DNA from: Sphingomonas sp. BK580
Lineage (GTDB): Bacteria > Pseudomonadota > Alphaproteobacteria > Sphingomonadales > Sphingomonadaceae
DNA: 64,000 bases
Direction: 5' to 3'
NCBI RefSeq assembly: GCF_014194975.1
Contig: NZ_JACIAY010000005.1
Coordinates: forward strand, 124,001-188,000
Shown here: piece by piece, positions 38,221 through 49,170 of the stretch
How positions within the stretch are numbered: the first letter of the stretch is position 1
Layout of the letters: each line of letters opens with the position of its first letter
Made by a program: the position numbers and the translations under genes
Notes under the pieces: generated by a model
Told to the model about the DNA's origin: nothing
The model's database searches: none
The model's input: only the letters and a program-made list of their open reading frames with translations

Positions 38221-38730
38221 CTAGCCCGCCGCGACGACGCGGGCGGTCATGCTCTGGGGCGACAGGATCTCGATCCAATAGCCGTCGGGATCAGTGATGA
38301 AGGCGATGTCGCGCATCGTACCCTCGTCGGGACGTTTGCGGAACGGCACGCCCATGGCCTCGAACCGCGCACAGGCGGCGGCGACGTCGGGCACCGAGAC
38401 GCCGAGATGGCCGAAGCCGCGCGGCGCGTCGTTGCCGCTATGATAGGCGAAGTCGGGATCGCTCTCGGTGCCCCAATTGTGCGTCAGCTCCAGTGTGGTC
38501 TCGCGCGTGAAGACGAAGCGAGCGCGCTCGACCGGGTCGGCCGGCACGCTCTCCTCCTCGCCGAGGAAGGCGAGGAAGTAGAGCGAGAAGCGCAGGTCGT
38601 CGACATCCAGCCGCTGCAGCAGCGTCATGCCCAGCACCTGCTGGTAGAAGGCCAGCGACGCCGCTGGGTCACGCACCCGCAGCATCGTCTGGTTGAGCGT
38701 GAACCGCTCGGTACCGGCAGGGCGGGGCAT
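38221..38730 (-). CDS. gloA: Lactoylglutathione lyase (glyoxalase I)
   Basis: Converts the methylglyoxal-glutathione hemithioacetal to S-lactoylglutathione. It has 169 residues. The four metal ligands are seen in order: Gln in TLNQTMLRV, Glu in LELTHNWG, His in GFGHLGVSV, Glu in YWIEILSP. The insertion [20 protein letters not shown] is typical of the longer, zinc-type enzymes. It lies 13 bp after ohr on the same strand, so detoxification of electrophiles and organic peroxides is probably co-expressed. It needs glutathione, for which gshA is in this window. Confidence 0.94.
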   Translation of the reverse strand: MPRPAGTERFTLNQTMLRVRDPAASLAFYQQVLGMTLLQRLDVDDLRFSLYFLAFLGEEESVPADPVERARFVFTRETTLELTHNWGTESDPDFAYHSGNDAPRGFGHLGVSVPDVAAACARFEAMGVPFRKRPDEGTMRDIAFITDPDGYWIEILSPQSMTARVVAAG

Positions 38731-38743
38731 GAGCGAGTCTCCG

Positions 38744-39169
38744 TCAGGCGAGCGTGAGGCCGACGTCGACGTTGCCGCGGGTCGCGTTCGAATAGGGGCA
38801 GATCTGGTGCGCGGTCTCGACCAGCCGCTCCGCCTCGGCGCGCTCGACCCCGGGCAGGTCGACGAGCAGGTCGGCGGTGATGCCGAACCCTCCTTCCGAA
38901 CGCGGGCCGATGCCCACGGTTGCGGTCACCTTGGTGTCGGCCGGCACCTTCACCTTGAGCTGCTGGCCCGCGACCTTGAGCGCGCCGATGAAGCAGGCCG
39001 AATACCCCGCCGCGAACAGCTGTTCCGGGTTGGCGCCCTCGCCGCCGGCACCGCCGAGCTCCTTGGGGGTAGAGAGCGCGACGGTGAGCTTGCCGTCCTC
39101 GCTGCGCGCCTCGCCGTCGCGCCCGCCGGTGGCGGTGGCGCGGGTGCTGTACTTGACGTCGACGGTCAT
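38744..39169 (-). CDS. ohr: Organic hydroperoxide resistance protein
   Basis: A thiol peroxidase of the Ohr branch of the OsmC family, reducing organic and fatty acid hydroperoxides with lipoamide. It has 141 residues. Peroxidatic Cys59 in [15 protein letters not shown] and resolving Cys124 in [13 protein letters not shown] are both present. The first gene of ohr-gloA, it is divergent from ohrR, the standard arrangement in which OhrR represses both directions. Confidence 0.96.
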   Translation of the reverse strand: MTVDVKYSTRATATGGRDGEARSEDGKLTVALSTPKELGGAGGEGANPEQLFAAGYSACFIGALKVAGQQLKVKVPADTKVTATVGIGPRSEGGFGITADLLVDLPGVERAEAERLVETAHQICPYSNATRGNVDVGLTLA

Positions 39170-39250
39170 GATGCAATCTCCTATCGCAGCAATCGTTGCC
39201 TCGATATGTTTCTGCTAAACCGCGCTGGTCGCGCTGTCCAGCAAAATTTG

Positions 39251-39260
39251 TATCGCGATA
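39251..39260. promoter_or_regulatory. Putative OhrR operator
   Basis: A perfect 10-bp palindrome TATCGCGATA, set in the AT-rich stretch AAAATTTGTATCGCGATAAG, midway in the 126-bp gap between ohr and ohrR. Position and symmetry fit a MarR-type operator. Confidence 0.5.
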
Positions 39261-39295
39261 AGGAATGCGCTATGTCGCGGGAAAGGATGACATGA

Positions 39296-39736
39296 ATGTC
39301 CGCTCCGCTGCCGCTCGACCAACAGCTCTGCTTCTCGCTCTACGCCGCCAGCATGGCGGTCGGGCGCGCGTACAAGCCGCTGCTCGACGAGCTCGGCATC
39401 ACCTACCCGCAATATCTCGTGCTTCATGCGCTGTGGGAGCAGGACGGCCGCAGCGTGGGCACGATCGCCGAGCGGCTCGCGCTCGAGTCGAGCACGATCA
39501 CGCCACTGGTCAAGCGGATGGAGGCGGCGGGCCTGGTCGAGCGCCGGCGCAATCCGGACGACGAGCGTCAGGTCCGGGTGTTCCTGTCGGAGGCGGGACA
39601 GGCGATGCGCGCGCGCTGCGGCTGCCTGGCGGAGCGCCTGCTGGAGCGCTCGCGACTGTCGATCGACCAGCTCGCCGCGCTCAACCGGCAGGTGCAGGCG
39701 CTACGCGACGCGCTGGTGGAGAGTAGCGGGGCCTAG
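39296..39736 (+). CDS. MarR family regulator OhrR
   Basis: A 146-residue redox-sensing repressor of ohr. The sensing cysteine is Cys12 in LDQQLCFSLYAAS, the most conserved feature of OhrR. The winged helix includes LALESSTITPLVKRMEAAGL and a basic RRRNPDDERQVRVFLS wing. Two extra cysteines (RCGCLAE) lie in the C-terminal half and could act in a two-Cys mechanism. GGAAAGG lies upstream of ATG 39296. Confidence 0.92.
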   Translation: MSAPLPLDQQLCFSLYAASMAVGRAYKPLLDELGITYPQYLVLHALWEQDGRSVGTIAERLALESSTITPLVKRMEAAGLVERRRNPDDERQVRVFLSEAGQAMRARCGCLAERLLERSRLSIDQLAALNRQVQALRDALVESSGA

Positions 39737-39754
39737 AGTCCGACCCACCGCCGC

Positions 39755-39780
39755 GTGCTCCTGCGCCCGCAGGAGCCCAG
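39755..39780. repeat. Dispersed palindromic element, family A half-copy
   Basis: GTGCTCCTGCGCCCGCAGGA then GC and CCAG: a single hairpin with the family A arm, between the convergent ohrR and merR-like genes. Confidence 0.65.
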
Positions 39781-39861
39781 CGCCACCGACCTCACGCCCG
39801 TCACGCTGGACTATCGCGCGCGCGGGAGGACGGGTCGGCGTGGACAGATCAGATCACAACC

Positions 39862-40287
39862 TCAGTCGTCGCGGAGCGCGGCGGCGATCCAGTCGCGCAC
39901 CACCCGTACGCGCGCGAGCGTGGCGGCCTCGCCCTGCAACTCGCCCGGCGCGTGCTTGGTCATGCTCGGTGTCGGCGTGGCAGCGTCGGCCGGCTCGGAA
40001 CGGGCCGCGGCCGTGGCGCTCGCGCGCCGGCCGCTCGGGCGCTCGCGCGCGAGCAGCTGCTGGACGCCGCGGATCGTGTAGCCCTCGCCGTCGAGCAGCG
40101 CGGCGATCCGCTCGATCAGCGCGATGTCGGCGGGGCGGTAATAGCGACGGTTGCCGGCGCGGGTCACCGGGCGGAGCTGCGGGAAGCGTTCCTCCCAGTA
40201 GCGCAGCACGTGCGGGGCGACCCCGGTCGCCGCGGCGACCTCGCCGATCGTCCGGAAGGCGGCGGCGGATTTCTCGTCCGACGCCAC
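39862..40287 (-). CDS. MerR family transcription regulator
   Basis: A 141-residue regulator. The N-terminal MerR helix-turn-helix is clear: [20 protein letters not shown] then [20 protein letters not shown]. The C-terminal part is Ala/Glu-rich with no metal-binding cysteines, so it is not a mercury or copper sensor. In Alphaproteobacteria this gene regularly follows ihfA, and the 5-bp gap here agrees. Target unknown. Confidence 0.9.
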   Translation of the reverse strand: MASDEKSAAAFRTIGEVAAATGVAPHVLRYWEERFPQLRPVTRAGNRRYYRPADIALIERIAALLDGEGYTIRGVQQLLARERPSGRRASATAAARSEPADAATPTPSMTKHAPGELQGEAATLARVRVVRDWIAAALRDD

Positions 40288-40292
40288 GATCG

Positions 40293-40592
40293 TCAGCTGG
40301 CGCCCGCGATGCGGTCGCGCATCATCTGGCTGGCGCGGAAGGTCAGCACGCGGCGCGGCGCGATCGGCACCTCGACGCCGGTCTTGGGGTTACGACCGAT
40401 CCGCTCGCCCTTGTCGCGCAGCACGAAGGTGCCGAAGCCGGAGATCTTGACGTTCTCGCCCTCGGCCAGCGCACCGCACATCTTCTCGAGGATCTGCTCG
40501 ACCATGCGTGCCGAGTCAGCGCGCGAGAGGCCGACGCGCCGATGCAGCGCCTCCGCCAGGTCAGCGCGCGTGAGCGTGCCAGCATCCACCAT
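40293..40592 (-). CDS. ihfA: Integration host factor subunit alpha
   Basis: A 99-residue DNA-bending protein that pairs with Ihf[21 protein letters not shown] and the beta-arm segment [20 protein letters not shown] then RNPKTG, with the intercalating proline in the arm region, identify IHF-alpha. It sits between fabH and the MerR regulator as in other alphaproteobacteria, with its own putative promoter upstream. Confidence 0.95.
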   Translation of the reverse strand: MVDAGTLTRADLAEALHRRVGLSRADSARMVEQILEKMCGALAEGENVKISGFGTFVLRDKGERIGRNPKTGVEVPIAPRRVLTFRASQMMRDRIAGAS

Positions 40593-40635
40593 GACCGCAA
40601 CCCCCTTCGAGACTAAAACACTTTCATTACGGTCC

Positions 40636-40662
40636 GTTATAACGCAATCGTTATCTTGTCGA
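40636..40662 (-). promoter_or_regulatory. Putative ihfA promoter
   Basis: On the minus strand TCGACA (40662-40657) and TATAAC (40641-40636) with a 15-bp spacer lie in the 90-bp gap before ihfA. The -10 is part of a GTTATAAC palindrome. The spacer is short, so this is tentative. Confidence 0.35.
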
Positions 40663-40682
40663 TCGGCGACCGCCAGTCAGGG

Positions 40683-41663
40683 TCAGTAGCGCAGCACCGC
40701 CGCGCCCCAGGTGAAGCCGCCGCCCATCGCCTCGAGCACGACGACATGGCCAGGCCGGATGCGCCCGTCGCGCACGGCCTGATCGAGGGCCAGCGGCACC
40801 GAAGCGGCCGAGGTATTGGCGTGCTGGTCGACCGTCATCACCACCTTCTCGGCGGGCAGCGACAGCTTGCGCGCGGTGGCGTCGAGGATGCGGGCATTGG
40901 CCTGATGTGGGACGACCCAGTCGACCGAATCGGTCGGCAGCCCGGCGGCGGCGAGCGCTTCCTCCATCACCGCGGCGAGATTGACCACCGCGTGGCGGAA
41001 AACCTCGCGCCCCTTCATGCGCAGCTTGCCGACCGTCCCCGTGGTCGACGGCCCGCCGTCGACGTAGAGCAGGTCGTTGTGGCGACCATCGGCGTGGAGC
41101 CGGGTCGCCAGGATGCCCCGCGCCGCGGGATCGGCGTTGTCGTCGGCCGAGTCGCGCGCCTCCAGCACGATCGCGCCCGCACCGTCGCCGAACAGCACGC
41201 AGGTGGCGCGATCCTCCCAGTCGAGCAGCCGGCTGAAGGTCTCGGCGCCGATCACCAGCGCGCGGCGATGCGCGCCGGCGCGGATCATGCTGTCCGCCAC
41301 CTGCACCGCGTAGAGGAACCCCGAACAGACCGCCGCGACGTCGAACGCGACGCAGTCGTCGATCCCCAGCATCGCCTGCACCTTGGTGGCGGTGGCGGGG
41401 AAGGTGTTGTCGGGCGTGGCGGTCGCCAGCACGATCAGGTCGACGTCCCGCGCCGTCACCCCAGCGGCGGCGATCGCGGCGAGCGCGGCGTCGCGCGCCA
41501 GCGTCGCGGTGGTCTCGCCCTCGCCCGCGATATGGCGGAAGCGGATCCCGGTACGCTCGACGATCCACTCGTCGGACGTGTCGACTCGCTCGGCCAAGTC
41601 GGCGTTGGAGACGCGGCGCGCGGGGAGAGCGGCGCCCGTCCCCGTGAGCACGGCACGGATCAT
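40683..41663 (-). CDS. fabH: Beta-ketoacyl-ACP synthase III
   Basis: Starts fatty acid synthesis by condensing acetyl-CoA with malonyl-ACP. It has 326 residues. Active-site Cys113 in [13 protein letters not shown], His in [12 protein letters not shown], and Asn in [16 protein letters not shown] form the Cys-His-Asn triad. It overlaps plsX by 4 nt (ATGA). Confidence 0.97.
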   Translation of the reverse strand: MIRAVLTGTGAALPARRVSNADLAERVDTSDEWIVERTGIRFRHIAGEGETTATLARDAALAAIAAAGVTARDVDLIVLATATPDNTFPATATKVQAMLGIDDCVAFDVAAVCSGFLYAVQVADSMIRAGAHRRALVIGAETFSRLLDWEDRATCVLFGDGAGAIVLEARDSADDNADPAARGILATRLHADGRHNDLLYVDGGPSTTGTVGKLRMKGREVFRHAVVNLAAVMEEALAAAGLPTDSVDWVVPHQANARILDATARKLSLPAEKVVMTVDQHANTSAASVPLALDQAVRDGRIRPGHVVVLEAMGGGFTWGAAVLRY

Positions 41664-42694
41664 GCGGCGGCTTTCGCTTCGAAGTGACGCAGGTCGTCGG
41701 CGATGCGGCGCGCCAGATCGGCCTTCACCATCTTGGCGGCGTTGCCGATCGCGGTGGCGACGCCGACCTCGTTGGCGCCGCCGTGGCTCTTGAGCACCAG
41801 GCCGTTGAGCCCGAGGAAGACCGCGCCGTTATGGTTGTTGGGATCGAGATGGTCGCGCAGCAGCTCGGTCGCCGGGCGCGAGATCAGGAAGCCCAGCTTG
41901 GAGCGGACCGAGCTGGTGAAGGCGCGCTTGAGCAGGTCGGCGACGAAGCGCGCGGTGCCCTCCGCGGTCTTGAGCGCGATGTTCCCCGAGAAGCCGTCGC
42001 ACACGATCACGTCATGCTCGCCGCGCGACAGCCGGTCGCCCTCGACGAAGCCGGTGAAGTTCATCGGCAGATGCCCCGCCACGCGCAGCATCTGCGCGGC
42101 ATCGCGGATCTCCTCGGTGCCCTTCTGGTCCTCGCTGCCGATGTTGAGCAGCGCGACCCGGGGCGAGTCGAGGTCGAGCGTGGTGCGCGCATAGGCCGCG
42201 CCCATCACCGCGAACTGGACGAGGTTGCGCGCGTCGCACTCGGTGTTCGCGCCGAGATCGAGCACCACCACGTCGTTGTCGCCCAGCGTCGGCAGCAGCG
42301 CGGCGAGCGCGGGCCGGTCGATCCCCGGCATGGTGCGCAGCGACAGCTTGGCCATCGCCATCAGCGCCCCGGTGTTGCCCGACGACACCGCCGCGCCGGC
42401 GCGGCCCTGCTTCACCAGATCGATCGCGACGCCCATCGAGGTGGTGCGCGCGCGGCGGATCGCCTGGCTCGGCTTCTCGTCGCCCGCGATCACGTCGGGG
42501 GCGTGGACGATCTCGGAATGCTGCGAAAGGTTCGGGTGGCTCTTCAGCCCCTCCGAGATCGCCGCCTCGTCGCCCACCAGCAGGAAGCTGACGTCGTCGA
42601 AGCGGCGGCGCGCGCGCGCCACCCCGGCCAGCATGACCGCCAACCCCTCGTCGCCGCCCATCGCATCGACGGCGATCCGGGACCTGTCGGACAT
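41660..42694 (-). CDS. plsX: Phosphate acyltransferase
   Basis: Converts acyl-ACP to acyl-phosphate for phospholipid synthesis. It has 344 residues from ATG 42694 ([17 protein letters not shown]); GTG 42697 and TTG 42706 are also in frame behind AGGAG. The DAMGGD start, [17 protein letters not shown] and [20 protein letters not shown] are family signatures. Second gene of rpmF-plsX-fabH. Confidence 0.96.
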   Translation of the reverse strand: MSDRSRIAVDAMGGDEGLAVMLAGVARARRRFDDVSFLLVGDEAAISEGLKSHPNLSQHSEIVHAPDVIAGDEKPSQAIRRARTTSMGVAIDLVKQGRAGAAVSSGNTGALMAMAKLSLRTMPGIDRPALAALLPTLGDNDVVVLDLGANTECDARNLVQFAVMGAAYARTTLDLDSPRVALLNIGSEDQKGTEEIRDAAQMLRVAGHLPMNFTGFVEGDRLSRGEHDVIVCDGFSGNIALKTAEGTARFVADLLKRAFTSSVRSKLGFLISRPATELLRDHLDPNNHNGAVFLGLNGLVLKSHGGANEVGVATAIGNAAKMVKADLARRIADDLRHFEAKAAA

Positions 42695-42737
42695 CACTGG
42701 ACCCAACTCCTGATGCTCAGCCGCGGGAGACCCGCGG

Positions 42738-42917
42738 TCAGGCGTCGACCGCGATGACCTCGCGACCGTTGTAGTGACCGCAGGCGGTGCACAGGTTGTG
42801 CGGGCGCTTCAGCTCGCCGCAGTTCGGGCACTCCTGGAACGCCTCCACCGAGAGCGCGTCGTGCGCGCGGCGCATGCCGCGGCGGGAGGGGGAAGTCTTT
42901 CGCTTGGGGACGGCCAT
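42738..42917 (-). CDS. rpmF: 50S ribosomal protein L32
   Basis: A 59-residue ribosomal protein, short enough to be missed. It starts [20 protein letters not shown] and carries the zinc ribbon CPNC...CTAC (Cys30, Cys33, Cys43, Cys46). AAGGTG precedes the ATG at 42917. It lies 43 bp upstream of plsX in the classical rpmF-plsX-fabH operon linking ribosome and membrane synthesis. Confidence 0.96.
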   Translation of the reverse strand: MAVPKRKTSPSRRGMRRAHDALSVEAFQECPNCGELKRPHNLCTACGHYNGREVIAVDA

Positions 42918-43041
42918 CGCGGCACCTTGATCTATCTAAGAGTTCGTAACAGCGACGAGCCGATGTCCGGGGCCGCGCGGCCGACGCATGAGCCGGCCGC
43001 GGCGGACAGCCGGGCATCGGCTCGTATCGCGAAGCCCCGCG

Positions 43042-43069
43042 CCTATAGCGATTTCCGCCACTGTTGCAA
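43042..43069 (-). promoter_or_regulatory. Putative rpmF operon promoter
   Basis: On the minus strand TTGCAA (43069-43064) and TATAGG (43047-43042, preceded by C) are separated by 16 bp, about 125 bp before the rpmF start. It is the best-formed promoter I see in the window. Confidence 0.55.
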
Positions 43070-43183
43070 GTCGCCGTCACCTGTCTCTCCGCTGCGCCAC
43101 CAACGAGCGAGCGGCGCAATTGATGCCGCCGACGACGAAGCGCAAGGCCCGGCACCTTCACGCGAATCACTCGCGACCGACGA

Positions 43184-43843
43184 TCATTGCGCCAGCACCC
43201 GATCGCTCACGAACATGTTGTGGCGGCGCTCGTGCGCGAAGGTGCTCGGCTGGCCGTGCCCGGGGATGAAGGCGGTGGCGTCGCCCAGCGGCCAGAGCTT
43301 GGTGACGATCGACTCGATCAGCTGCGGGAAGTTGCCCTGCGGCAGGTCGGTGCGACCTATCGAATTCTGGAACAGCACGTCGCCGACCTGCGCGAAGTTC
43401 GACGGCGCGTGGTGAAAGATGACGTGTCCGGCGGTGTGCCCCGGCGTGTGATAGACGTCGAGCACCAGCTCGCCCACGCTCACCGTGTCGCCCTCGACCA
43501 GCCAGCGGTTCGGCTCGAAGACGGTGCCCTCGACGCCCCACTGCCGGCCGTCCTCGTCGAGCCGTGCCAGCCAGAAGCGATCGTCCTCGTGCGGCCCCTC
43601 GATCGGCACCCCCAGCGAGTCGGCGAGCGGCTTGGCCGCGCCGGCATGGTCGATATGGCCATGGGTGAGCAGGATCTTCTCTACCGCTACGCCGGCGCGC
43701 GCGATCGCGGCGGTGATCTTGGGCAGGTCGCCGCCGGGATCGACCACCGCGGCGCGCATCGTCGCGGTGCACCAGATCAGGGTGCAATTCTGCTGAAGCG
43801 GGGTGACCGGGATAATCGCCGCGCGCAGCGGGGTGTCGCTCAT
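43184..43843 (-). CDS. MBL-fold metallohydrolase (glyoxalase II-like)
   Basis: A 219-residue binuclear metal hydrolase. The HxHxDH motif is LTHGHIDHAGA, the third ligand His is in YHTPGHTAGHVIF, the bridging Asp in AQVGDVLFQNSIGRTDLP and the last His in IPGHGQPSTF. This is the YcbL-like short glyoxalase II branch, though thiolesterase activity is not proven by motifs alone. ATG 43843 with AGGAG 6 nt before it is the clear start. Divergent from pabBC. Confidence 0.9.
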   Translation of the reverse strand: MSDTPLRAAIIPVTPLQQNCTLIWCTATMRAAVVDPGGDLPKITAAIARAGVAVEKILLTHGHIDHAGAAKPLADSLGVPIEGPHEDDRFWLARLDEDGRQWGVEGTVFEPNRWLVEGDTVSVGELVLDVYHTPGHTAGHVIFHHAPSNFAQVGDVLFQNSIGRTDLPQGNFPQLIESIVTKLWPLGDATAFIPGHGQPSTFAHERRHNMFVSDRVLAQ

Positions 43844-44034
43844 TGCTCGCTCCTGGGCTCGCGCCTGGCGCGGTCCGCAGCGCCGCGCGCGCCCCGCATA
43901 GCCGCGGCGACGACGCTTGTCACAGCCGTCGACCCGGCGGCGTCGACCGAATCGCCGCGCTTCCCGCGACTTCGCCGCGACGAGACGAGGCGAGCCGACT
44001 TGCCGCCGCGGCGGCGGGCGGGCATCACCGGCCA

Positions 44035-47029
<2,995 letters not shown>

Positions 47030-47044
47030 GTAGCGTAACGGTCA

Positions 47045-47076
47045 CGAACGGAAACGTTTCTGTTCGAACGTTGACA
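47045..47076 (+). promoter_or_regulatory. Near-palindromic operator plus -35 box
   Basis: A 22-bp near-perfect palindrome (47045-47066, one mismatched pair, central AAACGTTT) lies 16 bp after the aspC stop. TTGACA, a perfect -35 hexamer, follows at 47071-47076. A CTATAT -10 candidate starts at 47099, giving a long 22-bp spacer. The central AAACGTTT symmetry resembles LacI-family operators. It would control the 46-residue gene at 47235. Confidence 0.4.
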
Positions 47077-47234
47077 TATCGACGCAGGAGAGCCGCGCCT
47101 ATATGGGCGCCAGGTGAACGGCCCGATCGGAGTGCGTTCATCGCCCGATCCGTATTCCTCCAGCCCTAGGGCGCTCGCGGCGCTCGTCGAACCGGAGCGG
47201 TCGCGCGCGCGGCCGGAGAGAAGAGAGTAACGCC

Positions 47235-47375
47235 ATGAACCGCTTCATCAAGTCCAGCTTCGCGCGCCAGTTCGCCGGCGGCTTCCTGATCGGCGCGGCG
47301 GCGATGCTCGGGATCCATGCCAGCCAGGCCGAGACGCCCGCGAACGCCTACGCCGCGACCCACGTCGCGCGCTGA
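47235..47375 (+). CDS. Small exported peptide, 46 residues
   Basis: A short reading frame with an AGAGAG ribosome site before ATG 47235. MNRFIKSSFARQFAGGFLIG then AAAMLGIHASQA has a basic start and hydrophobic core, reading as a signal peptide or membrane anchor, leaving only about 14 residues (ETPANAYAATHVAR) beyond it. I do not recognise a family. Support comes from the good ribosome site and the promoter-like region upstream. Confidence 0.5.
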   Translation: MNRFIKSSFARQFAGGFLIGAAAMLGIHASQAETPANAYAATHVAR

Positions 47376-47464
47376 GCGCCTTATCGCGGCTCGCGATCCG
47401 CGCGCGCGATGAAAGCCGCTGATCCATGTTGCCGGCGCGCCGCGCGCTCCCCATCTTCCGCGGC

Positions 47465-48127
47465 ATGACCAGGCTCTTCCCTCGTCGCCGCGCAGCCCTC
47501 GCGCTCGGCGCCCTCTCGCTGGCCAGCTGCGGCGCCGCGCAGGCGGAGCGAGCAGTGCCGATCCCCGCCGCCGCGCGCGACGTCGCGCCGACGCCGGGCT
47601 CGCAGACCGCGGTGCTCGCGGGCGGCTGCTTCTGGGGCATGGAAGCGGTGTTCCAGCAAGTCCGCGGCGTGCGCGACGTCACCGCGGGCTACGCGGGCGG
47701 CACCGCCGCGACCGCCAACTATCGCGACGTCAGCAGCGAGACGACGCGGCACGCGGAGGCGATCCGCGTCCGCTATGACCCGCGCGTCGTGAGCTACGCG
47801 ACGCTGCTGCGCGTCTATTTCTCGGTGGCGCACGACCCTACCCAGGTGAATCGCCAGACCCCCGACGTCGGTACCAGCTATCGCTCCGCGATCTTCGCGC
47901 AGACGCCCGAGCAGCGCGCGGTGGCCAGCGCCTATATCGCGCAGCTCGGCGCCGCACACGCCTTCCAGCGCCCGATCGCGACCAAGGTGGAGAGCGGCGC
48001 CTTCTACCCGGCCGAGGCGGAGCACCAGAACTTCTTCCAGCGCAACCCGTACCACCCCTATATCGTGCGCTGGGACAAGCCCAAGGTGGCCGCGTTCCGC
48101 GCGGGCTTCCCGCGCCTGGCCAGCTGA
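47465..48127 (+). CDS. msrA: Exported peptide-methionine (S)-S-oxide reductase
   Basis: Repairs methionine-S-sulfoxide. It has 220 residues. Catalytic Cys55 in LAGGCFWGMEAVF, substrate glutamate in the same motif, and the GYAGGTAATANYRDVSSETT and HDPTQVNRQTPDVGTSYRS stretches define MsrA. The N-terminus MTRLFPRRRAALALGALSLA then SC (Cys22) is a twin-arginine/lipoprotein-like signal, so this copy works in the periplasm rather than the cytoplasm. ATG 47465 is chosen because an upstream in-frame ATG (47426) would put 13 residues before the signal. Confidence 0.92.
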   Translation: MTRLFPRRRAALALGALSLASCGAAQAERAVPIPAAARDVAPTPGSQTAVLAGGCFWGMEAVFQQVRGVRDVTAGYAGGTAATANYRDVSSETTRHAEAIRVRYDPRVVSYATLLRVYFSVAHDPTQVNRQTPDVGTSYRSAIFAQTPEQRAVASAYIAQLGAAHAFQRPIATKVESGAFYPAEAEHQNFFQRNPYHPYIVRWDKPKVAAFRAGFPRLAS

Positions 48128-48141
48128 GCGCGCGGCACGCG

Positions 48142-49047
48142 CTACAGGCGCGTCCCCACCGCCGCGCAGGCGAGGAACATCAGCAGCCCGGCGAAGCGGT
48201 TGCTGCGGAAGCGCGCGAGCGCGCCGGCGCCGTCGTCGGGCACCAGCGTCGCCGCCTGCCAGCCGAGGTGGAGCGCCATCGGCGCCAAGGCGGCGAGCAC
48301 CAGGACGTCGGCGCGAACCTGCCAGAAGGCCGCCGCCCATAGCGCCAGCGCGAGCGCGTAGCAGAGCGCTACCCCGGCGCGGACGTGCCGGCCCATTGCC
48401 AGCGCCGACGAGCCGATCCCGATCAGCGCGTCGTCCTCGCGGTCCTGCAGCGCGTAGACCGTGTCATAGCCGACCACCCAGCAGATCGCGCCGGCGTAGA
48501 GCAGCAGGCCGGGCGCGGTCAGCCCGCCCCACACCTCGCTCCAGCCGACCAGCGCCGCCCAGGAGAAGACCAGCCCGAGCCAGACCTGCGGCCACCAGGT
48601 GATCCGCTTCATGAAGGGATAGGCCGCGACCGGCGCGAGCGCGGCGAGCGACACGATCGCGGCGTAGAGGTGCAGCTGGAGCAGCACCACCAGCCCGATC
48701 AGGCACAAGGCCACCAGCCACGCCCAGGCGGCGCCGAGCGACACCTGCCCGCTGGCCAGCGGGCGGTGGCGCGTGCGCGCGACACTGGCGTCGAGCTCGC
48801 GGTCGACGATATCGTTGTAGACGCAGCCCGCGCCGCGCATCGCCACGCTGCCGAGCAGCAGCCATAGCAGCAGCGGCCAGCGCTCCACCGCGCCGCCGGC
48901 GAGCGCGACCGCCCAGGCGCCGGGCCAGAACAGCAGCCACCAGCCGATCGGCCGATCGAGCCGGGCGAGCAGCGCGAGCGCGCGCGGGAGCGGCGGGAGC
49001 GCGGCGACGAGGCCGCGGTGCTGGCTGTCGGGGACGATCTCGGTCAC
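48142..49047 (-). CDS. ubiA: 4-hydroxybenzoate octaprenyltransferase
   Basis: Membrane prenyltransferase of ubiquinone synthesis. It has 301 residues from GTG 49047. The first Asp-rich motif NDIVDRELDASVARTRHRPL and the second YALQDREDDALIGIGS bind the Mg-diphosphate. About eight hydrophobic helices are visible. It converges with msrA, with only 14 bp between stops. Confidence 0.95.
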   Translation of the reverse strand: MTEIVPDSQHRGLVAALPPLPRALALLARLDRPIGWWLLFWPGAWAVALAGGAVERWPLLLWLLLGSVAMRGAGCVYNDIVDRELDASVARTRHRPLASGQVSLGAAWAWLVALCLIGLVVLLQLHLYAAIVSLAALAPVAAYPFMKRITWWPQVWLGLVFSWAALVGWSEVWGGLTAPGLLLYAGAICWVVGYDTVYALQDREDDALIGIGSSALAMGRHVRAGVALCYALALALWAAAFWQVRADVLVLAALAPMALHLGWQAATLVPDDGAGALARFRSNRFAGLLMFLACAAVGTRL

Positions 49048-49170
49048 GCGCGCCGCTCTAGCGCGTCCCGCCCCGCGACCAAAGCCGCGGTTGCGGTGCG
49101 ACGACGCCGCCGCCATGGTCGCGGGTGAACCGTCCCCGCGGGAGAGGATAGATATGGTCGCCCGGCCGGC

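Noticed and set aside
39292..39300. ATG at 39292 as the ohrR start
   Set aside because: It is out of frame with OhrR; the ATG at 39296 gives the conserved N-terminus with Cys12.
43843..44034. N-terminal extension of the pabBC fusion from ATG 43843
   Set aside because: It would overlap the start codon of the divergent MBL gene and encodes a low-complexity Arg/Ala segment; PabB homology begins at 44035.
47030..47066. The palindrome after aspC as a terminator
   Set aside because: There is no T-run after it, the stem has no real loop at its AAACGTTT centre, and a -35 box follows directly, so an operator fits better.
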